Source: Persicaria tinctoria (taxonomy: Eukaryota > Streptophyta > Magnoliopsida > Caryophyllales > Polygonaceae). From it: a DNA stretch of 64,000 bases. The position numbers were made by a program, and so were the translations under genes. Position 1 is the stretch's first letter. Each line of letters opens with the position of its first letter. Under the pieces are notes generated by a model that made no database searches, was not told the origin of the DNA, and saw nothing but the letters and a program-made list of their open reading frames with translations. The DNA is taken from positions 32,733,120 to 32,797,119 of the forward strand of contig JBANSL010000010.1 in the NCBI GenBank assembly GCA_037127255.1. The letters are read 5' to 3'. Of this stretch, positions 1 to 9,684 are shown in pieces.

Positions 1-52
1 GGATTTGAGAGACAATTTGAAGCAAATACAAGAAGAGCTCACGAAGCTAAAA

Positions 53-330
53 GAGTACTCGATGTCGACTAGCCTAGCTTGACTTCGACCCAACACTATT
101 AGAGGAAGTGAAGTTACTAGAGTTGAGAGAAGGGTGGTCTAAATTCAGCCTTTCTGCCGACTGCCACTCCACCTCGACTGCACATACGGGGAGCTCGACA
201 TCGACTGCCTTGCTCGATGTCGACTAAAAAAGATAGCCACTCCGAGGCTAAGGAGGAGGAGTCACATGTCGACTATCACTTGAGATCGACCGGAGTTGAA
301 GAGTGCTCGACGTCGACCACTCTGGTCGAT
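53..330. repeat. Cluster of CTCGAyGTCGAC motifs (left)
   Basis: Dispersed near-copies of a 12-base motif, ctcga(t/c)gtcgac, occur at about 54, 191 (as ctcgacatcgac), 212, 266 and 303. Each contains the SalI-type palindrome gtcgac or its variant. Spacing is irregular, so this is not a simple tandem array. The same motif recurs at 1421-1620. Confidence 0.6.
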
Positions 331-1420
331 ATTGATTAGAGAATCACGTGCTGCGGACGCGGCTTGCAGGATCCGAATCTTTGAAGGATTAATCTTGCCA
401 TGGGATCTTTATCCATCTTTCCATATGAGATAAACTTCTATTAGTTAGATAAGTTTTAGGCAGAAGATTTATATTTTTCTTATTAGATAAAGTTTATTTT
501 CTTAGAGAGAAAGTCTAGGTTTTATTATATATAAAGGCATTAGTATAATACCCGAGGTCTTATAAGGCACCAACTCATGCCCCCTAGCCTTCTTAAGTCT
601 GTTGTCCTCACTTAGAGCCTAAAAAGGAAGAGCTCTTGTGATATGGATAGGGCTTGAATCACTTATAAATCACTCCCAACATCCTTATGATATCCGATGT
701 GGAACGGGGGTGTTACAATTAGACATAGGGTTTTAATCATCCATTAATCCAAGAACGCAAGCAATTGTGTGTCATTGAGTAGAGGAGGACAACCGAGAGG
801 AGGAGGAGAGTTTTTTAGACTAGTTTCGGTTGTAACTTTTATAGAGTTTAGGTTTTACATGCTTATGATGTTTTGCATTGCGATGATGTGTGAGTAGTCG
901 TCCCACTTCTAGGGTCAGGGTTAGCTCGAAGATAGCCATGTACGCATGCTTGAATCTATGAGTTTCCCATGTGATTATCATCTTCTATCTTGTGCTCAAT
1001 TCCGCTGCGAAAATAGAGGAAATTCCTTGTTTGCGTTTATGAAGCGAAAGTGAATTGATTGCGAATTTGGATAGTAATTAGGATTGATTTGTAATAGTTG
1101 ATTAAACCCTAATTGTGAGAAGATAGAAACAAATAGGTTTTCATGCGACAACCTCAGGCTCTATGATCTATTTGTGAAGGTATGCGAAAACTGTCTTTTG
1201 ATGATAAAACATGATCCTTTCTTTGATTCTTGTAATCTACATGCATGGCTATTGTCGTGGTAAACCCTAAACTTGTAACCTTTTATTATATTGTTTGAAA
1301 TCTAAGCCCTTTCGTGTGTTGTGTGAGACCAAATCATTTGATATTTCTGATCATTGCATCCTTAACCATCATTTTACTTTCGACCTTCCGTGTCTACAAA
1401 GTTTTTTTTCCCTGTGTTTT

Positions 1421-1620
1421 AGTGCTCGATGTCAACTATCTTTCAGTCGATGTCGACTACTTTTGCTTGTTAGTGCTGTGTTGTGCAGGATATATTACCA
1501 CTCGACGTCGAGGTCTTCTGGTCGACGTCGACCACATCTGTGACATGTTGCTGTGAGTGTTGGAGCATCGACTTCCCTGATTCATTTGTATTCGTCATCG
1601 TCGAGGACTTCTGGTCGATA
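1421..1620. repeat. Cluster of CTCGAyGTCGAC motifs (right)
   Basis: The motif of the left cluster recurs at about 1421 (ctcgatgtcaac), 1447, 1501 and 1520, followed by related gtcgaggacttctggtcga sequence. The 1.1-kb separation of the clusters could mean two parts of one repeat family, for example a degraded LTR pair, but the flanks do not align by eye. Confidence 0.5.
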
Positions 1621-1764
1621 CAGAGAATGTTTTTGAAGGCTACTAAAGAACCGCTGACACGCCTCGTGGATTGATCCCGATTCATTTGTACTACAACGGG
1701 GGAGTCTTGTAAATTATTTGATTGATTGAGTCGATTGCGTGTGTGAGCTTATTCTATATTTATT

Positions 1765-1954
1765 ACATAGAAAAACTCCCTCAACATACCCATCCCACAT
1801 AACCTTTTTCATGCTGCCCAGATCACATCGCTCCCCTCTGATGGTGCCCTTGGCTCTTCGCTTACACCCACCTCAACCACTACTTTCGTTTCTGGCTCCA
1901 ATAACAACCTCACCTCTACTGCGTCGACATCCACCATTTCCCCTCCCCAACCTC
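1765..1954 (+). pseudogene. Copia C0 fragment, left part (integrase-RT linker)
   Basis: This is a Ser/Thr/Pro-rich open stretch. When Copia C1 and one copy of its TSD are ignored, it continues in frame into the sequence at 17770, which reads through a proline-rich run into a GMITRSQNN motif. MxTRS after a proline-rich linker is typical of the Copia region between integrase and reverse transcriptase. C0 is therefore an older Copia that was the landing site for C1. No LTR of C0 is recognisable here, and the left boundary is approximate. Confidence 0.6.
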
Positions 1955-2209
1955 TGTTCGGATACATATGTTCAGACGACAATCCGTTTTGTAATACATA
2001 TTGGGCCTTTTATTATGTAGCACATTTTTACATGGTTTGGGCTTTTAGCTTTGGGCCATATAAAAGGCCTTTTCCTTTGTAATACCGGATACAGAAATTT
2101 CAATTGGAACTTCCGAATTTCCCTCCACTCTCTCGCTCCAGCTTCTTCTTACTCAAGCTGAAACTCAAATCCACAAATCTCAGATCTATCTCCATTTTCA
2201 CTTCCAACA
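1955..2209 (+). repeat. C1 5' LTR
   Basis: It starts tgttcggatacat and ends cacttccaaca, and is matched by the copy at 17508-17764. A TATA-like 'catataaaaggcc' lies about 100 bp into the LTR. The boundary is fixed by the TSD acctc on the left and the PBS immediately to the right. Confidence 0.95.
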
Positions 2210-2221
2210 TGGTATCAGAGC
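2210..2221 (+). other. C1 primer-binding site (tRNA-iMet)
   Basis: TGGTATCAGAGC directly abuts the LTR end. It is the standard plant Copia PBS complementary to the 3' end of initiator tRNA-Met. Confidence 0.95.
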
Positions 2222-2303
2222 AGATCTAACGATCCAAGTGTGAGTTCGTGCTTTGATTTGGTTTTTATCACTCGTTTTCCCTCAATTCGCCAAGCTTTGC
2301 CAT

Positions 2304-2935
2304 GGCGGATGAACAGACAAAGGTGGACGAACAGATCAAATTAGATCCAAATGATCCATACTTCTTGCATCTGAGTGATCATCCAGGCCTCATACTTGTT
2401 ACACCTGCTTTCAATGGGAAAAGGCTTCAGAGAATGGCGCCGATCGGTTCGGATGGCTTTATCAGCAAAAAATAAAGTCGGCTTCATCAATGGAACAATC
2501 GTGAGGCCAGCGACAGATTCTCTGAAGTTTAGACTATGGGAGAGGTGCAATGACATGGTCTTCTCCTGGATTACCAATAGCCTAAGTCCAGAGATAAAAT
2601 GAAGTGTGATTTACAACGATACGACTCAAGCCGTCTGGCGCCAGCTGGATTCACGCTTCAACAAGGTCGGAGGCACTCAGATGCATTCAATTTTGCAGGA
2701 GCTGGCCACCACGGTGCAAGGTACAAGTTCATTCTCTGATTATTTCACTAAGGTGAAGATCTTATGGGATGAATCGGACAACATGAAGAACTTAGTACCG
2801 TGCTCATGGGAAGGATGTAATTGCAATTATGTGTCAAATTTTACTAAGTATGAAGAGAATCAAAGAATTATACGGCTCATGATGGGACTGAATCAGAGCT
2901 ATACTACAATGTGAGGTTCCATTTTGATGATGGAA
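2304..2935 (+). pseudogene. C1 gag, N-terminal part (broken)
   Basis: The ATG at 2304 opens a Copia Gag, recognisable from the DPNDPYFLHLSDHPG segment and then a W-rich core around RREWRRSV-type sequence and KNKVGFINGTI. The frame shifts at about 2418. A TGA at 2600-2602 interrupts the same frame that then continues from 2606 to a second TGA at 2912-2914, and further remnants extend towards 2935. In this family the protein would form the retrotransposon particle. At least three lesions make this copy non-functional. Two of the stops look like CGA-to-TGA changes, as expected from decay of methylated CpG. Confidence 0.85.
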
Positions 2936-3037
2936 CCGTTGCCAGACATAGATCGAATCTATTTTTTGCTTTCTCAGGAATAAAGTCAAAGAGAAAACAA
3001 AAGTGCAGGTGGATCCACTCATAGCGAGGGAGTTTCG

Positions 3038-4502
3038 ATGCTCGCAAAGGCGTCCAACTCCGGATCTAAAGGCTGTGCATCTGGATCTGGTGGATTTGGA
3101 TCAGGTTCTAGCAGTCAAATGACTGGAACTGCTGGAAAGGGCAACACAGATAAGGAGAAAGGGAAATTTGAACGCAAGCCGTTGTTCTTCACAAATTGCA
3201 AGAAGACGAATCATACGATAGATAGATGCTTCTTCATTATAGGATTTCCACCTGGCTATACAGAGAACATGGATAATGGAGACAGAAAGGAATCTGGTGA
3301 TCGGAAGTTTGCTGGTAGTGTGAATCAGAATCAGAAAAGTGGATTCACTAGCGACCAAATTGCACATCTGGTGTCCTTGCTACAGTCCAGTGGAGCACCC
3401 TCACGGAACAAGGAGCCGATTGCAGATGACTTTGCTGGTTTTTCAGGCACTACACTATCTCAACATGTTCTTGATTGTGGAAGAATCTGGATTGTTGACA
3501 GTGGAGCTAGTGGACATATGTGTGGTGATGTTGATTTGTTTACATCATCATATAAATTAGCCAAACCCTTTACTGTCATATTGCCTACTGGAGAAACTAC
3601 TCAAATCACCAGTGCAGGCACAGTGGAGGTTGTGCAAGGGTTGACATTGCACAACACTTTGCTCGTACCTGAGTTCAAATGCAATATGATTTCAATGGGA
3701 AAACTGATCAGAGATCTTAATTGCTATGTTTTATTCACTGCAAGGGGTTGTTATTTGCAGGCTCCTTCTATGAGTAGGCCTATGAAGATTGGAGAGATGG
3801 TCAAGGATCTCTTTTTTCTTGGGTACAAAGACACAATTCAAGTTGCTGCTCACTCCCATGGTAGTCAGAATAAGGCGTCAAGATTGGTGGATTCCTCTCT
3901 TTGGCACAAGAGGTTGGGACACTTACCTCTTAAGAGACTTCAAACTTTGAATTCTATCCATATATCAGACATTTGTAATGCAAATTTGACTTCCTGTTCT
4001 GTGTGTGATCGATCAAGGCAAGCCAGATTGCCATTCTCCTTGAGTTCTATTAAAACATCTTTTCCTTTTGAGTTGCTGCATATAGATGTCTGGGGTCCTT
4101 ACAGAGTCCCTACACATGATAATTGTCGTTATTTTTTAACTATGGTTGATGACTATACTCGCACCACATGGATTCAGCAGTTGCCAAACAAATATGTGGC
4201 TTTCACTGTTGTGAAGCAATTTTTTGCTTTGGTTGAGAGACAGTTTGGAAGACAGGTGGTTGGCATTCGGACTGATAATGCTATGGGGTTGGGTGGCAGT
4301 GCTGAACACTCTCAGTACCTCCTAGACCATGGCATTGCTCGTCAGACCTCTTGTGCTGCCACTCCTCAGCAGAATGGAGTGGTGGAGCGCAAACATCGTC
4401 ACATTTTGGAAGTGGCTATGAGCCTTATGTTTGAATCAGGCCTACCAAGGAGATTTTGGGGAGATAGTGTGGTCATGGTAGTGCATATAATAAATAGGCT
4501 TC
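3038..4502 (+). pseudogene. C1 Gag zinc knuckle, protease and integrase, split by element A
   Basis: This long open segment begins with a Gly/Ser-rich linker and a degenerate zinc knuckle (CKKTNHTIDRC, first Cys missing). It continues with the aspartic protease motif WIVDSGASGHM, the GAG-pre-integrase block WHKRLGHL and the integrase core: HIDVWGP with the first catalytic Asp, a second Asp in RTDNA, and the [11 protein letters not shown] block. The frame is open up to the insertion of element A. After A it resumes in phase at 9685, so A interrupted an integrase that was open at that point. Upstream gag lesions already make C1 defective. Confidence 0.9.
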
Positions 4503-5727
4503 TGATAGCATGCATTTAGGTAGGCATAATAGGTTGCATTTAGCTTATTTAAGATGCATTTCATCCATGATTTGATTACAATTTGCATATTTGCTCTCTA
4601 TGTTGGTGGAATCGGAATCTACACGTTTTTATTGATTATTTCAGGTAATGGTAGATCCGAGGAGAAGACATGGGTTGATAACGCATTGGATGAGAATGTC
4701 TAGTTGATCGAAGAAGCTTACATGAAGATCTCAAGAGGTCCTGAGAAGAAGAAGCGAACCTAAACGAAGAACAAGTCTGCAGAAGTTGTCGCCAGACATG
4801 CTGAACTTGTTTTGCACGGACCGTCAGCGCCCAGCGCCGTTTTTGGAAAAAACCCTAGTTTGACTTATGTTGTTTTGGGGCCGACTTGGATGTTTTTATT
4901 AGGCCACTTTTATGTTATTTTTTATTACCATTGATTCTACTCATACATCCATGAGACTTTTGAGAGATTTTGAGCTATGTCTTCCATGAGGAACTAAACT
5001 CATCGATTCTGCCTGTAATTTGAAGCTTTATTCGGATTGATTGTGAGTTTCTAATTCTCGCTCCTTGTTTCCTATTTGTGAATGCTTCAACTTCTTTGTG
5101 CTTGATTGATTATTGTTTTGTTCTATCTTGACTGATCAACTTGGTAGAATCAATTCAATCGCTAAGGTTTTGTAGATTCCTGATTGTGAACCTTAACCTA
5201 AGTGGCAAACTTGTTCCTTTAGGGCTGATTGAACTAATTGAATGAGTAGGAAGTTGAATGTGTTGTTAAATCCTTCTTTAGGGACTGCAAATACCTTGGC
5301 TAATCTCTGAACTTAAAGCTATCAATTGGGTTAAATCCTTCTTTAGGGACTGTTCGATTGATAAGAGTTTCTAGGACTGATTGGACTAGTAACTATATTA
5401 GGTCGAGACAAGGGCATTCATAGGAAACATAATAGGACGAGAAGAAGTTACAATGATCGCTTCAATCCAATAAAGTGGAAAATTGTAGGTGGAATTGCCT
5501 CTCATAATTGTCTAAACCAACATCAATTACTTTGCTTTGTTTAATCCGCTTTGATAAAAGGCGGATCTTTCACACTCAAAACCCCCCTCTTTGGTTACTT
5601 TAATCGGCATTGAGATCACGCTTGAGTTTATAATTTTCCCTGTGGGATCGACCTCTTGCTTATTACTATACTAGTTTTAGGTTTGAGTTTTCTTTGGCGG
5701 AATCAACGACAGGTTTCCCCTCCGTCA
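4503..5727 (+). repeat. Element A 5' LTR
   Basis: It matches 8455-9679 over its full 1225 bp. The first 314 bp are also about 94% identical to the LTR start of element B. After position 4816 the two families' LTRs diverge. Only the non-coding LTR function (promoter and polyadenylation) is expected. Confidence 0.95.
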
Positions 5728-5730
5728 AAT

Positions 5731-5747
5731 TGGCGCCGTTGCCGGGG
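5731..5747 (+). other. Element A primer-binding site (tRNA-Asp)
   Basis: TGGCGCCGTTGCCGGGG lies three bases after the LTR. It is the reverse complement of the 3' end of plant tRNA-Asp including CCA. This PBS is typical of Athila/Tat-related Gypsy elements, not Copia. Confidence 0.9.
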
Positions 5748-5806
5748 AATCAAGTTTATTTCTTTGTTTTGTGTATTTATTAATTTTTGTTTATATATCT
5801 AACTTC

Positions 5807-5834
5807 GTTGTGAACCTATCTTACGGTTCACAAC
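5807..5834 (+). promoter_or_regulatory. Leader hairpin before gag (element A)
   Basis: A perfect 10-bp stem, GTTGTGAACC / GGTTCACAAC, encloses the 8-base loop TATCTTAC, 23 bases before the gag ATG. The same hairpin occurs at 12062-12089 in element B, although much of the surrounding leader differs. Its position between PBS and gag is where packaging or dimerisation signals lie in retroelements. That role is inferred. Confidence 0.7.
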
Positions 5835-5857
5835 ACCCTTGCTACTAACTTTTTAAG

Positions 5858-6997
5858 ATGTTGAGATTGTTGCAGTTTGAGGGTGAGAACTTTCACCAAT
5901 ATTTCACTAGATTGCATGAGTATGTTGACGACCTTGGTTCATGGGGTTATCAATTCAGCATCCGAGATATGATTATTTGCATACTTGATGGGATGACTGT
6001 TGAGACGCGAGCACTTGCTGAGTACATGAGTAACGGAGGTCTGAAACGGTTAGGAGGATTGTCGGGGTTGTGGGATTTTTTCTGTTATATGGATTACCAT
6101 GTTGCACAAGAAGAATTGCTCACCATGTCTCCTCCGCCAATGGAGAACTCTGTCACATACCTGGAGGATCCATTCCCTAGCCTTACACAGAGGTTGCAAG
6201 AGCAAGCTGAGACTCCTGAGAGTAGTAAGAACTTGGAGAATCAGTTGAACAAACTCATTCAAATTTTAAGTGCAAAACGTGAGAAGGAAAGGGGCTTAGA
6301 AGAAGGAGTTGAAGTCATAACGGAGGGTGAAATTTTTGAGGAGCGGCAACCGTCGCAGGAGGGCGGCGATCACCGTACTGCTACTAATGAGCCCCCATCG
6401 ACTTCCCTTGATTTTGAGAAACCCACCCCACCACCCCTTGAGTCTTTAAAGGATGAAAGAATGGAAGATCCTATCGAAATCATTACACTTAGTTCATTCC
6501 CTCCTATGTGGTTTCAACATGACAATGACATGCCGAATGAGGAGGAATTGGTTGCAGACAACGATAGTTTCTTAGATGATGGAGGAGATGGTCTAGTGCT
6601 TCCTGGCTTGGAATCTCATGAGTCGACGCATGAGTTTACATGTGATGTGTCTCCTACTCCATCTGCACCATCCATTCTGAGCTCGCCCATTGATGAACCA
6701 AGTCTAGAGCCATCCACTGAGACTCAAGAGATAATAAAGGTAAACTTTTGCAATCTTAAAGGTAATGGTGATTATGTTGATCCTTTTGATTGCTATTTTG
6801 AAAAGCCACCAGCGGAACTGTGTTGGTGGTATCATATTCCTTCTGCAGAGAGTCATACTAGACTATTTGATAGATTGAAAGGGTTCTTGAGTTCCGCATT
6901 TTATGCTTTCAATTTATTGTGCTATGATGTGCTTTGCAAGATGTGTGCACAGGAATATGATATGTTACTGAGGGCCTTGGCAATGTCTGAGAAATAA
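5858..6997 (+). CDS. Gag-like protein of element A (379 aa)
   Basis: This is the only ORF of the element. The start is the ATG just after a conserved 'gctactaac' stretch, and the ATG position matches element B. The N-terminal 90 residues (MLRLLQFEGENFHQYF, then an RDMIICILDGM block and a YMSNGGL...GLWDF block) resemble the helical core of plant Gypsy Gag proteins, and about half of these residues match B. The middle is acidic and Pro/Ser-rich. Two C-terminal blocks are shared with B: HESTHEFTCD (about 253-262) and GDYVDP...WWYHIP (about 306-330). No CX2CX4HX4C knuckle, protease DSG or RT motif is present. The likely role is particle formation. What the C-terminal blocks do is unknown to me. 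The reading frame is intact. Confidence 0.85.
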   Translation: MLRLLQFEGENFHQYFTRLHEYVDDLGSWGYQFSIRDMIICILDGMTVETRALAEYMSNGGLKRLGGLSGLWDFFCYMDYHVAQEELLTMSPPPMENSVTYLEDPFPSLTQRLQEQAETPESSKNLENQLNKLIQILSAKREKERGLEEGVEVITEGEIFEERQPSQEGGDHRTATNEPPSTSLDFEKPTPPPLESLKDERMEDPIEIITLSSFPPMWFQHDNDMPNEEELVADNDSFLDDGGDGLVLPGLESHESTHEFTCDVSPTPSAPSILSSPIDEPSLEPSTETQEIIKVNFCNLKGNGDYVDPFDCYFEKPPAELCWWYHIPSAESHTRLFDRLKGFLSSAFYAFNLLCYDVLCKMCAQEYDMLLRALAMSEK

Positions 6998-7048
6998 GGT
7001 CTTGAGATTGAGAATAAGTCAAGCCAATGACATTAAAGAGAGGCGCTT

Positions 7049-7072
7049 CTCGGGAGGCAACCCGAGGTAAGT
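7049..7072 (+). promoter_or_regulatory. Hairpin fused to a consensus splice donor (element A)
   Basis: The stem CTCGGG / CCCGAG with loop AGGCAA is followed without a gap by GTAAGT, giving the ideal plant 5' splice site AG|GTAAGT 52 bases after the gag stop. A 32-base block containing it is identical in element B (13252-13275), while neighbouring bases differ. It could regulate splicing or marking of the genomic RNA. The function is inferred. Confidence 0.65.
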
Positions 7073-7218
7073 TTTAGTTATTTCAATTCCTAGTTAGCTA
7101 GTTTTCTTTAACCCGACGCACGCAATGCTCAGATCCGACCTATATCGCCCCTTCCACCACATTGTGAGTATTTCATTCATCTCTTTCTCTATGTTTTTAT
7201 TTTTTGTTGTCTTTTATG

Positions 7219-7256
7219 TTTCATTGAGGACAATGAAAGGTTTAAGTGTGGGGGAG
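7219..7256 (+). promoter_or_regulatory. Internal hairpin plus polypurine module (element A)
   Basis: An 8-bp stem TTTCATTG / CAATGAAA with loop AGGA is followed two bases later by tttaagtgtgggggag. The purine motif is nearly the same as the true PPT at 8438-8454, and the same AGGA-loop hairpin architecture precedes both. It may act as a second, central plus-strand primer, which is an inference. Confidence 0.6.
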
Positions 7257-7281
7257 GGATTGCATTGCATATATATAGAAT

Positions 7282-7355
7282 TTGCATATCATGTTTACTT
7301 ATGATATCATGTTTACTTATGTTATTATGTTTATTTATGTTGTCATGTTTATTTT
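7282..7355 (+). repeat. Short tandem repeat in element A
   Basis: About four degenerate copies of a 17-18-base unit of the form atcatgtttacttatgtt. The unit is not preserved as an array in element B, so it is a local expansion in A. Confidence 0.6.
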
Positions 7356-7809
7356 TATTCATATACTGCATATGAAAAAAATCCAAAAATATCATGCATT
7401 GCATTTAAGTGTTATTAAATACCCATCTGACTTAGTTTGTCCTCTATTTTAAATTTCAAGCATGATTCATAAAAATCCCATGGAGTTCTGGATGTTTTGA
7501 TTTTTGTCTGTATTTGATTTTTGTGGAACATGAGCTAGCAAATATAATTGAGCATGTATGATTGAGCTAAAGTATGATTGAAATCCTAAAAACATGACCC
7601 TGTGAGGATGTTTGGCCTTATTTGAATTCTTTTGCTCAGTTGTGTGAATTACTCTCCTAGTGTTGCTACCTCTTGGCGTTGACTGCAATATCTATTTCTA
7701 AAGACCGACTCACATGTTTGTTGCTTGCGGAGTTTATGTTTATATTTTGAGTCTATTATTTGAATTTTTGCATATTTAGTGAATAAGGTGGCAATGGTTG
7801 ATGCACTTA

Positions 7810-8041
7810 GTAACCGGATCTATGCATGACACCCATGGATATGATTCGCGCAAAAAGGTGTTGAAAACTATCCGCTAGGAAAGAAAGCTTGATCATTGAG
7901 TAACCAAGTTCATTCATGACACCCATGTTTGCAACTTGCGTCAAAAGATGTTCAATTGGACTTCATATTAGTAGGTTGAGGTGTTGATAGACCGGGGCCA
8001 TTCATGACACCCATGTTTGCGCTTCGCGTAAGGAAAGCACC
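7810..8041 (+). repeat. Triple CATGACACCCATG repeat block (element A)
   Basis: Three diverged repeats of about 50 bases start near 7810, 7900 and 7987. Each has ACC(GG/AA), then CATGACACCCATG, then a (T)TCGCG or TTGCG(T) core. Most end in a ggtgtt- or gcacc-type motif, and in the first repeat ACACC can pair with GGTGT. A purine-rich A/G tract follows (8041-8090). The arrangement is conserved at 13957-14185 in B. Confidence 0.7.
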
Positions 8042-8416
8042 AAGACAAGAAAAAAAAAGAGAAAAGAAAACCAAAGAAAAAGAAAAAAAGTGTCACATTT
8101 TATTTAGTTTTCTTTATTGTGTCCCGCAAGTAATGACATTTCGGTAGATATTTGGTGATATGGTAGTCAATGTCTATGAGCTTAGTGCATTTTGGATTGA
8201 GTAGAGAGTTGTACCTTAAAGCCTAAACACATGAGTGAAACACATATTTCTGGTGAGGTTGGATGATGTCTATTTCTAAGCTTTGATCACTATAATACAT
8301 GCTATGACATTTGTTTGTTTGGTTTATGTTTTCACCTGCTGTGATGTTGCTTTTTGATGAGGTTGAAACTTGAAGGGATTTCCTGTGGGATACATTGATT
8401 CATGTTCATTCTATCA

Positions 8417-8454
8417 TTGCTTGAGGACAAGCAAAGGTTAAGTGTGGGGGAGTT
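8417..8454 (+). promoter_or_regulatory. Terminal hairpin plus polypurine tract (element A)
   Basis: A 7-bp stem TTGCTTG / CAAGCAA with loop AGGA is followed by ttaagtgtgggggagtt, which abuts the 3' LTR and is therefore the plus-strand primer (PPT). The stem sequence differs from that of the internal module while the loop and purine run are kept. Confidence 0.8.
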
Positions 8455-9679
8455 TGATAGCATGCATTTAGGTAGGCATAATAGGTTGCATTTAGCTTAT
8501 TTAAGATGCATTTCATCCATGATTTGATTACAATTTGCATATTTGCTCTCTATGTTGGTGGAATCGGAATCTACACGTTTTTATTGATTATTTCAGGTAA
8601 TGGTAGATCCGAGGAGAAGACATGGGTTGATAACGCATTGGATGAGAATGTCTAGTTGATCGAAGAAGCTTACATGAAGATCTCAAGAGGTCCTGAGAAG
8701 AAGAAGCGAACCTAAACGAAGAACAAGTCTGCAGAAGTTGTCGCCAGACATGCTGAACTTGTTTTGCACGGACCGTCAGCGCCCAGCGCCGTTTTTGGAA
8801 AAAACCCTAGTTTGACTTATGTTGTTTTGGGGCCGACTTGGATGTTTTTATTAGGCCACTTTTATGTTATTTTTTATTACCATTGATTCTACTCATACAT
8901 CCATGAGACTTTTGAGAGATTTTGAGCTATGTCTTCCATGAGGAACTAAACTCATCGATTCTGCCTGCAATTTGAAGCTTTATTCGGATTGATTGTGAGT
9001 TTCTAATTCTCGCTCCTTGTTTCCTATTTGTGAATGCTTCAACTTCTTTGTGCTTGATTGATTATTGTTTTGTTCTATCTTGACTGATCAACTTGGTAGA
9101 ATCAATTCAATCGCTAAGGTTTTGTAGATTCCTGATTGTGAACCTTAACCTAAGTGGCAAACTTGTTCCTTTAGGGCTGATTGAACTAATTGAATGAGTA
9201 GGAAGTTGAATGTGTTGTTAAATCCTTCTTTAGGGACTGCAAATACCTTGGCTAATCTCTGAACTTAAAGCTATCAATTGGGTTAAATCCTTCTTTAGGG
9301 ACTGTTCGATTGATAAGGGTTTCTAGGACTGATTGGACTAGTAATTATATTAGGTTGAGACAAGGGCATTCATAGGAAACATAATAGGACGAGAAGAAGT
9401 TACAATGATCGCTTCAATCCAATAAAGTGGAAAATTGTAGGTGGAATTGCCTCTCATAATTGTCTAAACCAACATCAATTACTTTGCTTTGTTTAATCCG
9501 CTTTGATAAAAGGCGGATCTTTCACACTCAAAACCCCCCTCTTTGGTTACTTTAATCGGCATTGAAATCACGCTTGAGTTTATAATTTTCCCTGTGGGAT
9601 CGACCTCTTGCTTATTACTATACTAGTTTTAGGTTTGAGTTTTCTTTGACGGAATCAACGACAGGTTTCCCCTCCGTCA
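8455..9679 (+). repeat. Element A 3' LTR
   Basis: 1225 bp, the same length as the 5' LTR. Differences seen by eye are at the 'gcctgcaattt', 'gataagggttt', 'agtaattat', 'aggttgaga', 'cattgaaat' and 'ctttgacgg' sites. It ends ctccgtca followed by the TSD gcttc. Confidence 0.95.
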
Positions 9680-9684
9680 GCTTC

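Larger units (their letters stand above)
1..1740. other. Unassigned sequence without a supported gene
   Basis: I see no coding region here. There are two clusters of a CTCGAyGTCGAC-type motif, and between them (about 541-716) a stretch ending in a 'gatgtgg...ggtgttacaatt' signature of the kind often seen near LTR ends in plants. From 720 to 1300 the sequence is T/G-rich with plant leader-like aaaccctaa motifs. It is probably decayed LTR-retrotransposon non-coding DNA, but neither a TSD nor a second LTR can be paired inside the window. Confidence 0.4.
4503..9679 (+). mobile_element. Element A: gag-only LTR retrotransposon (TR-GAG type)
   Basis: The element has two 1225-bp LTRs (TGATAGCATGC ... 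CTCCGTCA) that differ at about six positions by eye, and a perfect TSD gcttc at 4498-4502 and 9680-9684. Its PBS matches tRNA-Asp, and a polypurine tract abuts the 3' LTR. The 2.7-kb interior encodes one protein, a Gag-like product of 379 residues, and no protease, RT, RNase H or integrase. This is the published TR-GAG/LARD-like layout, so enzymes must come from an autonomous relative. The tRNA-Asp PBS and the PPT style point to a Ty3/Gypsy partner of the Athila/Tat type, which is an inference. The high LTR identity indicates recent movement. Conserved hairpins flank the gag gene; see the separate entries. Confidence 0.93.

Noticed and set aside
7467..7688. Antisense ORF of about 70 codons conserved in A (7467-7688) and B (13613-13825)
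   Set aside because: The DNA of this region is nearly identical in A and B, so conservation of an antisense frame is expected. There is no protein-like signature.
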